A stretch of 64,000 nucleotides of DNA, taken from assembly GCA_003021085.1 (NCBI GenBank), contig PXRE01000009.1:1-64000 (forward strand), given 5' to 3'. The position numbers and the translations under genes were made by a program. Shown piece by piece: positions 34,580 to 42,050 of this stretch. How positions within the stretch are numbered: position 1 is the stretch's first letter; each line of letters begins with the position of its first letter. The notes beneath the pieces were generated by a model. It searched no databases, was not told where the DNA came from, and worked only from the letters and a program-made list of their open reading frames with translations. Source of the DNA: Halobacteriales archaeon QS_1_68_20. GTDB lineage: Archaea > Halobacteriota > Halobacteria > Halobacteriales > PXRE01.

Positions 34580-36199
34580 ATGGTTACTGATAATTTTCAA
34601 GATTGGACCTACGTCCCAGATGACGTACCAGAGGGGCGGTGTGGACTCACGACCGATTATCCGGGGATACCACCCACCCCCGGTGAAATAACCTGCTGGC
34701 GGCCATCTTAGAACGATTACGATAGATGTATTTGGCATGCACAAGCCAAAGAAAAACCAGCCGACGAGTTGATCAACTCCCGAAAAGAATTTCCAGAACG
34801 ACTAGATTTTGCAATACTTGAACGGGCTAAACTCAAGGACAACATTTCCTTTGAAGATTGTATACTTTATGGGTCCGATCTCAAGGGAGCAGACCTCAAA
34901 GGTGTCGTATTTAAGGAGGCTTCCCTTGAGTATGCTAATCTCAGTGAAGCTGAACTCCGGAGGGGAGATTTCAGAAATGCTCATCTTGTAAAGGCTGAAT
35001 TGAATGGTGCAAATCTACACAATGCTAATTTCACTAATTCCTCACTTATTTTGGCCGAGCTTCGTGATGCTATTCTCGTCCGTACCAACCTTTCTCAAGC
35101 TCGTCTTGGAGGCGCGGACTTTACCGAAGCACATCTTCCCAAAGTGAACTTTACTGAATCTTCTCTCGGAAAAGCAAATTTCACTAATGCTGACTTGATC
35201 TCTAGCCGATTCAAGAAAACAAACCTCAAAGATGCGATTCTTGAGGATGTCCGTTTGGAAAACACTTTCATGGATAAGGCGAATCTAGAACGGGCGAACT
35301 TTACAAGAGCTAACCTTTTCGATGCAGATCTTACAGGAACAGCGCTCTACGGCGCCGTCCTCGACAACGTCAAAGTCAACACTAACACTGAGTTCGGCGA
35401 CCACTACCCCGACGACGGCGACGTCGAGAAGGCCGCCTGGACCCTCTCGCAAATCGAGGATCTCGCCCGCCAGAACGCCCTTCACGGGCAGGTCCGGTCA
35501 GCGTTCACCAAACGGAAAGACCGCCGCCGGAACCACTACTGGCAGAACTCGAAGATCCCCGGCTGGATCCGCCGCCCCGTCCACCGTCTGAAGGCCACTG
35601 GCAACCAGGCCACGACGTGGCTGGTCAGTCGCCTCCGCTCGTGGGTCAACGAGGACACCGAGGACGACCCTGATACCGAGGCCGACGCCAGCGACGACGC
35701 GACGTCCGCCGACCTCGACGAGTCGTCCGACGAACCCGGACCTGACGTGACCCCCGTCGCGGAACCACTTTCCAACTCGGACGAGTCTAACGACCTGACC
35801 AACTGGGAACGCTGGATGAACACTGGCAAGTGGGCGTGGCTGGCCATCACCGGGTCGACGACGCGCTACAGCGAGAGTCCCCGCCGGGTCGTCGTCACGT
35901 CGCTGGTCGTGGTCCTCGTGGCCGCGGTGCTGTATCCATTGCTGGGTGGCGTGGCGATCACCACCGAGGGCACCCAGTTGACGCTGTTCGAGCCCCTGGG
36001 GACGCCGCTGGACCAACTGCCGGGCGGCACCTGGCTGGCGAACTTCTATTTCAGCCTGGTGACGTTCACGACGCTGGGCTACGGGGACATCCAGCCCGCC
36101 AGCGCGCCCGCGCAGTTGCTGGCCGGCATCGAGTCGTTCCTCGGTGCGGCCCTGATGGCCCTGCTGGTCGCGGTGCTCGCAAGGCGGATCACGCGCTAA
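34580..36199 (+). pseudogene. Pentapeptide-repeat potassium channel, interrupted by an in-frame TAG
   Basis: The frame starts MVTDNFQDWTYVPDDVPEGR and continues TCWRPS, then TAG at 34709-34711, then NDYDRCIWHAQAKEKPADEL and on without change of frame. A single base change from TGG (Trp) would restore it. Residues 80-250 are pentapeptide repeats (ADLKG, ANLSE, ANLHN, ANFTN, ADLIS, ANLFD). After a charged Asp-rich linker come two membrane helices flanking the K+ filter TLGYGD. If the TAG is real, only translation from TTG 34769 would make the channel. The repeat half is AT-rich, the channel half GC-rich. Confidence 0.8.
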
Positions 36200-36256
36200 C
36201 TCTCCTCCGCTCCAATCCCACGGCCCTTGCTACCTTCACGAGATACCGAACAACGA

Positions 36257-37510
36257 TTAGCGGTCGTACAGCCGGAACGACGAACTCCGTTCGATCACGT
36301 CGGTCGGATTCGGCAATTCACTCGGCGGCCGTTCGACCACGTCCATGACCTCGCCGGCCCGGAAGACCCGGTTCTGTTCGTTGCCCGTGATCTCGGTCAC
36401 GACGCCGTCCGCGACCAGGCGCTCGACCGCCCGGTTCGCCGTCTGGTAGGACCTCCCGATCAACTCCGCGGCCTCCGACACCGTGAAGTACGGTTCGGCG
36501 AACATCTCGGTCGCCAGCAACCGGACCGAATCGGCCTCGTCGACGTACCGCCGTTCGTACTCGCGGCGCTTCTGTACGAGGAGTTTCGCGCGCACGAACG
36601 ACTCTTCCGACTGTCGGCGAAGCCCCTCCAGGAAGAACTGGAGCCACTCTTTCCAGGCACCCTGCTCGCTGACTGCCAGCAAGAGATCCGTGTACTCGTC
36701 ACGGTGTCGTTTGAAGTACGAACTCGGGTACAGAACGGGGTTTACCAGGAGGTCTGTACAGAGTAGCATCAAGACGACGAACAGGCGGCCCACTCTGCCG
36801 TTGCCGTCCTTGAACGGGTGAATCGTCTCGAACTGGTAGTGGGCGAGCGCCACGTCGATCAGGTCCGGCCACCCGCGACCGGTCCGGACGTACTCCAGCA
36901 ACGACTCCATCTTCCCCTCGACGGCGCTGGGTGGCGGCGGGACGAACCTGACCTGCGTACGGCCGTACTCGTCGGTCTCCTCGATGTGGACGAGATCGGG
37001 GCGGAACTCGCCGGGGAGCGGGTCCTCCTCGTCGGTCCGACCGCGGTCCATCAGCGTCTCGTGGAGGTCCTGGACCAGCCCAATTGTGAGGCTCTCCCGT
37101 GACCGCCCTGCGGTGTCGAGGTAATCGAGCGCCGCTTCCAGCGCCCGGACGTAGTTTTTCGCCTCGCGGACGTCGCGCTCGTGTTCGCTCTCTGGGGGTT
37201 CGTCCAACTCGTCGACTTCCAGTCGATAGATGTCCGAGACGGTCACCGCAGTCCCCTCGATCTGGGAAGACTGTTCGGCTTCTTTGTAGACGAACGAACT
37301 GAACACCGCGCTCGGGTTCTCGACCTCACTCACCAGGCCGTCGAGTCGTCCGAGCGCGTGCATCGCCCGGGCGAGTACGACGGTCACGTCTTCGCCCAGG
37401 TCGATGGTCGGTGGGAGGTTATCGGGAAAGTACGCTCGTGAGAGATGCTTGTCTTCCCGAAGTGGCATGTAATGGCCCGGGGCATCGGGCAGGCGATACT
37501 CCTCTCCCAT
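36257..37510 (-). CDS. Fic-family protein with inhibitory motif and C-terminal winged helix
   Basis: 417 residues. The Fic core motif HPFKDGNGRVGR is complete at residues 231-242, so AMP transfer to a target hydroxyl is expected. An autoinhibitory-type sequence SSQIEGT (residues 81-87) precedes it, which places it with self-inhibited Fic proteins. The C-terminal 90 residues look like a winged helix (YFTVSEAAELIGRSYQTANR). It may act as a regulator or toxin-like modifier. It converges on the pentapeptide channel gene. Confidence 0.9.
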   Translation of the reverse strand: MGEEYRLPDAPGHYMPLREDKHLSRAYFPDNLPPTIDLGEDVTVVLARAMHALGRLDGLVSEVENPSAVFSSFVYKEAEQSSQIEGTAVTVSDIYRLEVDELDEPPESEHERDVREAKNYVRALEAALDYLDTAGRSRESLTIGLVQDLHETLMDRGRTDEEDPLPGEFRPDLVHIEETDEYGRTQVRFVPPPPSAVEGKMESLLEYVRTGRGWPDLIDVALAHYQFETIHPFKDGNGRVGRLFVVLMLLCTDLLVNPVLYPSSYFKRHRDEYTDLLLAVSEQGAWKEWLQFFLEGLRRQSEESFVRAKLLVQKRREYERRYVDEADSVRLLATEMFAEPYFTVSEAAELIGRSYQTANRAVERLVADGVVTEITGNEQNRVFRAGEVMDVVERPPSELPNPTDVIERSSSFRLYDR

Positions 37511-37803
37511 TACCCCGAAAATCGGAACGGTCTGAGTAAAGAGTTCTGCATTCTGCTTGAATTGCGGGGGGTAAAGCAGGGGGTGTATTTCACGGGGGTA
37601 ATAAACAGGGTTGAATCAGAAGGCTACATCGGACGGATTTCGGGAGGTGTGTTTCTCCTATGTGAACCTCGACGATTTCCCATGCGATATGAGACTGTCA
37701 TTATAGTGGGGCCGTTCGAAGACATCATCGGGTCGGAGACGCTATCGAGGGGTAGTGTCCCACTGCACGAATCGCTTTTCGCCCCCGCGTACGAATGCTA
37801 TCG
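37511..37803. other. AT-richer spacer
   Basis: Between the Fic gene and the antitoxin gene. Lower GC than its surroundings and no convincing gene except the possible toxin remnant at 37725-37817. Confidence 0.4.
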
Positions 37804-37817
37804 TCAAGACACATCAT
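37725..37817 (-). pseudogene. Possible PIN-toxin remnant
   Basis: Overlaps the antitoxin stop in the ATGA-like way of VapBC operons. It begins MMCLDDS, which resembles the first strand of VapC-type PIN toxins, and then runs into 23 unrelated codons and a stop. If so, the toxin has been cut after its first strand. Very short, so this is an inference. Confidence 0.25.
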
Positions 37818-38034
37818 CTATAGAGGTTTCGCCTCCGTCGAACGACTCGTTCAACTCACGATCCGTCCGCTCGACGTGTTCGACGATCCCATCGTCGGCG
37901 AAGCCACCTGGTTCTTTCAGGTCGCGCTCCCGGCGGGCGAGCCTGTTCAAAAACTCGTCCCAACTCTCGTCGTCTCCTTTTAGAGCGGACAGTGTGGCTT
38001 TCATATCCTCGGAGACGCGGATTGTGGGACTCAT
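37804..38034 (-). CDS. VapB/RelB-like antitoxin
   Basis: 76 residues: SPTIRVSEDMKATLSALKGD then ESWDEFLNRLARRERD and a Glu/Asp-rich tail. The N-terminal strand plus two helices suit a ribbon-helix-helix or AbrB-like antitoxin of the haloarchaeal type. No full toxin is adjacent; a remnant may overlap its stop. Confidence 0.65.
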   Translation of the reverse strand: MSPTIRVSEDMKATLSALKGDDESWDEFLNRLARRERDLKEPGGFADDGIVEHVERTDRELNESFDGGETSIDDVS

Positions 38035-38108
38035 GGGCAGACGTTGGACAACGTATGGAGTAATCGTTTCGGTGATCCCGGTGACGATGCGCCCGCCCTT
38101 CCATTATC

Positions 38109-38603
38109 ATGGAGTCCCCAACGACGGATATGGCCGGGCCGATCACGCAGACCGCGTCACTGCGGGGTGCCGAGGAACTCCTCGTAGAGCGCGACCTGCT
38201 CTCGAACCTGCAGGCCGCTATCGAGGACCTGGCGCCCGGCTTCGCTGCCGACGACGCTGGAGAGCCGGCCCTGAAGGCCGTCCTGCGGGAGTACGGCTGG
38301 GACGAGACGGTCGTCCCGGTCGCCGCCGAGAACCAGCCGCGGTTCGACGGGGTCCAGGACCGCGTCGCGCTCGAACACGAGGCCCGCGAGCAGATGAACG
38401 CCCGGTCGCACCTGCTCTTCCTCGAAGCGGCCTACCGGGAGCGGGCGATCGACGCCAGCGTGATGGTCGTCCCGACGCGTCAGCACACCGGCGGGGCAAC
38501 CTTCGGCCGGGTCCTGAACGAGACCACCGGCGACGGACGACTGTTCACCTACCACTTCCCGCTGTTCACGCCGCTGTACCTCGTGGAGTACGAACCACCG
38601 TAG
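38109..38603 (+). CDS. Possible BglII/BstYI-like restriction-fold protein
   Basis: 164 residues. The segment FDGVQDRVALEHEAREQMNA then ARSHLLFLEAAYRERAID resembles the catalytic D...ExE region of the BglII endonuclease family, followed by SVMVVPTRQHTGGATFGRVL. No methyltransferase gene is adjacent, so either the enzyme is inactive, it is an orphan solitary protein, or it has another role. Family placement is tentative. Confidence 0.4.
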   Translation: MESPTTDMAGPITQTASLRGAEELLVERDLLSNLQAAIEDLAPGFAADDAGEPALKAVLREYGWDETVVPVAAENQPRFDGVQDRVALEHEAREQMNARSHLLFLEAAYRERAIDASVMVVPTRQHTGGATFGRVLNETTGDGRLFTYHFPLFTPLYLVEYEPP

Positions 38604-38650
38604 CGACGCTACTGCGTCGGTCTTCCAGCGGTTCGATTCCAGAACGTCGC

Positions 38651-40291
38651 TCACTCAACGAACGCCGCTTCGAACGCCCGCACGTCCTCGTCGGTCCCAG
38701 CCACGACCACCTCGTCGCCGTGCTCGAACACGAACGACTCGGCGTCCAGCGCCGTGATCGTCTGCTCCCCCCGCTCGACCGCCAAAACGGTACACCCCGT
38801 TCGCTCGCGGACGTCGGCCCCGGCCAGGGTCTGCCCGGCCAGCCCCGCGGCGGCCAGCTTGACCACCTCGATCCGGGTGTCGAACGCCAGCACCTCCTCG
38901 TCCTCGAACACCGTCGTCGCCAGCATCCGCCCGCTGGTCGTCGCCAGCGACTGGACGTAGTCCGCGCCCGCGCGATACAGCTTGGGGACGCTGCCCTCCT
39001 CGTTGGCCCGCGCCAGGATGGTGAGGTCGGGGTCGAGATCCCGCGCGACCAGCGTCGTGAAGACGGCCGTCGTGTCGTCGCCGACCGTCACGATCACCGT
39101 GGCCGCGTCCGCGATGCCCGCTTCCCGGAGCGCCGCCGGGTCGCAGGCGTCGCCGACCACGTCGACGCCCTGCTTGTCCTCGACGTCCAGCACGGTCACC
39201 TCGGTGCTGGTGTCGTCGAACATCGACGCCGTCACGGTGCCGGCGTCGCCGTACCCGGCGATGACCACTCGCCGGGGCGCGAACGGTTCGACGGGTGCCG
39301 TCGCGGCGTCCCGGAACGCGTCGATCCGGGCGGGTTCGCCCGCGACGAGCAGGCGGGTATCCTCGCCGAGTTCCCGCTCGGGGTCGACCGCCGTCTCGAA
39401 GGTGCCGTTCGTCCAGGCGCCGATCACGTCGACCCCGAACCGCTCGCGGAGGCCGGCCGCTGCGACGGACTGCCCCCAGAGGTCGCTCCCGCGCTCGACG
39501 GTCAGTTCCACGAGTTCGATGTCGTCGCCGACGTCGACGCCCTCCCGGCCGACGGCCGCCACCGCGGTCGGGACCTGCCTGGCGAGGCTCTCGCCGAGCA
39601 ACCGCCGCGGCGACAGCACGTCGTCCGCCCCGGCGATCCGGTGGTACGTCTCAAGCTCGGCGTCCTCCACGAGCGTCACGATCTGCACGTCCGGGTTCAC
39701 CTCCCGGGCCGACAGGACGACGCTCGCGGTCACGTCGTCGGGGGCGTCCGCGACGACCGCTCGCGCCGTCCCCACGCTCGCCCGTTCGAGGACGTCCGTT
39801 GACTCGGGGTCGCCGTGGACGACCCGGTAGTCGGCCTCGTGGAGTTCGGTGGCGGTCTCGGCGTCCGCGACGACCACGACGTACTCGCGGTCGCGCGATC
39901 GCAACTCGGAGACGAACGCCTCGCCGCGGGCGGTGTGCCCGCAGATGACGACGTGGTCCGCCAGGTCGGGGGCCTCCGTCGGGACCGACGGCGACAGCGC
40001 CGACCGGAGCCACGGGACCGCGAACACGTCCGCGGCGGTGAGGATCAACCCGATCCCGGCCAGTTGCATGGTGATCATCAGCAGGTTCATCTGGGGCGTC
40101 GTCCACGGGGCGTCCTCGCCGTATCCGGTGGTCGTGAAGCTCTGGACGACGACCTCCAGCGAGCGGTACAGCGGCCGCTCGCGGCCCTCCCAGGCCGACA
40201 TCCCGAAGTCGTACACGAGCGTGAACACGACCGTCGTCACGACGACCAGCGCGAAGTAGTAGACCGGCCGCCTGGACCGCCACCGCGCCAT
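38651..40291 (-). CDS. Potassium channel with two TrkA-N/TrkA-C (RCK) modules
   Basis: 546 residues. Two membrane helices flank the filter TTTGYGEDAPW (residues about 50-60). Then come two NAD-binding Rossmann modules: VVICGHTARGEAFVSELRSR near residue 120 and VVIAGYGDAGTVTASMFDDT near residue 345, each followed by a C-terminal TrkA-C domain. The layout resembles MthK-type ligand-gated channels, here with duplicated RCK domains. The start at ATG 40291 precedes the first helix. It is divergent from trkA. Confidence 0.9.
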   Translation of the reverse strand: MARWRSRRPVYYFALVVVTTVVFTLVYDFGMSAWEGRERPLYRSLEVVVQSFTTTGYGEDAPWTTPQMNLLMITMQLAGIGLILTAADVFAVPWLRSALSPSVPTEAPDLADHVVICGHTARGEAFVSELRSRDREYVVVVADAETATELHEADYRVVHGDPESTDVLERASVGTARAVVADAPDDVTASVVLSAREVNPDVQIVTLVEDAELETYHRIAGADDVLSPRRLLGESLARQVPTAVAAVGREGVDVGDDIELVELTVERGSDLWGQSVAAAGLRERFGVDVIGAWTNGTFETAVDPERELGEDTRLLVAGEPARIDAFRDAATAPVEPFAPRRVVIAGYGDAGTVTASMFDDTSTEVTVLDVEDKQGVDVVGDACDPAALREAGIADAATVIVTVGDDTTAVFTTLVARDLDPDLTILARANEEGSVPKLYRAGADYVQSLATTSGRMLATTVFEDEEVLAFDTRIEVVKLAAAGLAGQTLAGADVRERTGCTVLAVERGEQTITALDAESFVFEHGDEVVVAGTDEDVRAFEAAFVE

Positions 40292-40428
40292 GGGCGTACG
40301 TGCCCGTGGGCGCCCGTCAAGGTACTGGTTTGGGAGCACGCGTGACGGTCTTCGACGGCACGTCACCGGCCGCCGTCCTGTCACCCGTCGTAACGCACTT
40401 CCGGGTGCCGGCGATAGATGGACCAACG

Positions 40429-40569
40429 ATGACCGAGGAAAGCGGTCCGTCGGTTCCGGGTCGGTCGGGTCCGGACCGGTCACGTCCGGATCGGTCGGGT
40501 TTGGATCAGTCGGTTCCGGGTCAGCCGGGTCTGGATCAATCGGATCGGGGGTGGTCGCCGTGCGCGTGA
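40429..40569 (+). CDS. Short Pro/Gly/Ser-repeat ORF before trkA
   Basis: 46 codons, MTEESGPSVPGRSGPDRSRP and so on. It is built almost entirely from the 15-base repeats at 40452-40541 and its TGA overlaps the trkA start region. All three forward frames are open across the repeats, so coding here is doubtful. It might act as a leader peptide for trkA. Confidence 0.25.
   Translation: MTEESGPSVPGRSGPDRSRPDRSGLDQSVPGQPGLDQSDRGWSPCA
40452..40541. repeat. 15-base minisatellite before trkA
   Basis: Six consecutive 15-base units, consensus near GGGTCCGGATCGGTC, with a partial seventh. In the trkA frame they would code Gly/Ser pentapeptides (GSVGS), on the other strand Asp-Pro repeats (DPTDP). Located 10-110 bases before the trkA start. 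Confidence 0.85.
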
Positions 40570-41891
40570 TCGTGGTCGGCGCGGGCGAGGTCGGCCGGTC
40601 CATCGCGGAGAACCTCTCGGAGGGCCACGACGTCGTCGTGATCGAGCGCAACGAAGCCCTCGTAGACGACCTCACCTACGAGGCCGACGTCCTGGCGATC
40701 CACGGCGATGGGACCGATCTAGACGTGCTCCGGGAGGCCGGCGTCGAGGAGGCCGACATGCTGATCGCCTCGACCGACGGCGACGAGACGAACATCGTCG
40801 CCTGCGGGGTCGCCAAGACCGCGGGCGACGTGTTCACGGTCGCGCGAGTCAAGCGCCGGGACCTGCTGCACACCTGGCAGGGCGCCCAGCACGCCTTCAA
40901 CGTCGACTTCATGGTCAGTTCTGACCTGCTGACCGCCGAGGCGATCCTCCGCATCTCCGGACTCCCCGGGTCCATCGACGTAGACACATTCGCCGGCGGC
41001 CTCGTCCGGATGGCGGAGTTCGAACTCGGCGAGGACAGCCCCGTGACCGGCCAGACCGTCCGGGAGGCCGACCGGTGGAACTCGCTGACGTTCGCCGCGG
41101 TCATCCGCGACGACGAGGTGGTCATCCCCCGCGGGGACACCGTGATGGACGCGGGCGACCGCGTGGTCGTCATCGGCAGTCCCGAATCGATCCAAGAATT
41201 CGCCGGTGCGGTCACCGCCAGCGTGGACGATGCCGACGACGTCGTGATCGTCGGCGGAACGGAGGTCGGCTACCAGACCGCGCGACTGTTCACGGAACAC
41301 GGCTTCCGCCCGCGGTTGATCGACCGGGACCGCGAGCGGGCCCGCGAACTGGCCGAGGCCCTCCCGAAGGCGACGGTCCTCCACGGCGACGCGACCGACC
41401 TCACCCTCCTGAAAGACGAGCGCGTGGGCGACGCGGACGTCGTCGTGACGACGCTGGAGAGTGACGAGGAGAACCTCCTCGTGGCCCTGCTGGCCGAACG
41501 GATCGGCGTCGGCCGAACCGTCTCCGTCGTCCAGCGGGTCGCGTACGCCGACCTCTTCGAGACGGTCGGCGTCGACGTCGCGGTCAACCCACGCGAGGAG
41601 ACCGCCGAGGAGATCGTCCGGTTCACGCGCACCGGCCAGACCGAGAAGATCGCTATGCTGGAACACGACCTGGCGGAGGTGCTGGAGATCGAGATCTTGC
41701 CGGAAAGCGTGCTCGCGGACCGCCGCATCGCCGACGCGATGGCCGACCTCCCCGACGGCGTCGTGATCGGGTCCGTGACCCGCGCCGGAGAACTGATCAC
41801 GCCACGCGGCGGAACGACGCTGGAACCCGGCGATCACGTCGTCCTGTTCGTGGAGGCGTCCAGCCTCGACGAGGTCGTCGACGCGGTCTGA
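40560..41891 (+). CDS. trkA: Trk potassium uptake regulatory subunit TrkA
   Basis: 443 residues with two NAD-binding TrkA-N domains (MRVIVVGAGEVGRSIAENLS at the N-terminus; DVVIVGGTEVGYQTARLFTE near residue 225), each followed by a TrkA-C domain (TGQTVREADRW; LPESVLADRRIADAMADLPD). It gates TrkH-type transporters by nucleotide binding. GTG at 40560 is chosen; GTG 40551 in frame is possible. The channel gene at 38651 is divergent and TrkH is 7 kb upstream. Confidence 0.92.
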   Translation: MRVIVVGAGEVGRSIAENLSEGHDVVVIERNEALVDDLTYEADVLAIHGDGTDLDVLREAGVEEADMLIASTDGDETNIVACGVAKTAGDVFTVARVKRRDLLHTWQGAQHAFNVDFMVSSDLLTAEAILRISGLPGSIDVDTFAGGLVRMAEFELGEDSPVTGQTVREADRWNSLTFAAVIRDDEVVIPRGDTVMDAGDRVVVIGSPESIQEFAGAVTASVDDADDVVIVGGTEVGYQTARLFTEHGFRPRLIDRDRERARELAEALPKATVLHGDATDLTLLKDERVGDADVVVTTLESDEENLLVALLAERIGVGRTVSVVQRVAYADLFETVGVDVAVNPREETAEEIVRFTRTGQTEKIAMLEHDLAEVLEIEILPESVLADRRIADAMADLPDGVVIGSVTRAGELITPRGGTTLEPGDHVVLFVEASSLDEVVDAV

Positions 41892-42050
41892 TCGGCCGTT
41901 TCCGCCGGTTTCGGCGGTTCTGAAACCGGTAGACGGAAGCCAACATCTTTAATCGCTGCTGTCGAATCAGTGGCGAATATATGAATACGTGTACGTCTGG
42001 AGGCGTGACGGCCGTAGCGGGAACGGACCGGGGTGGGGTAAGAGCGACCC

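Noticed and set aside
34709-34711. TAG as pyrrolysine codon
   Set aside because: Other genes here (for example asd at 29819, the histidine kinase at 49104 and infB) appear to stop normally at TAG, and no pyl genes are seen. A mutation or sequence error is simpler.
37445-39802. Long plus-strand frame over the antitoxin and K+-channel genes
   Set aside because: Arg/Pro/His-rich translation without domains, antisense to a well-supported channel gene.
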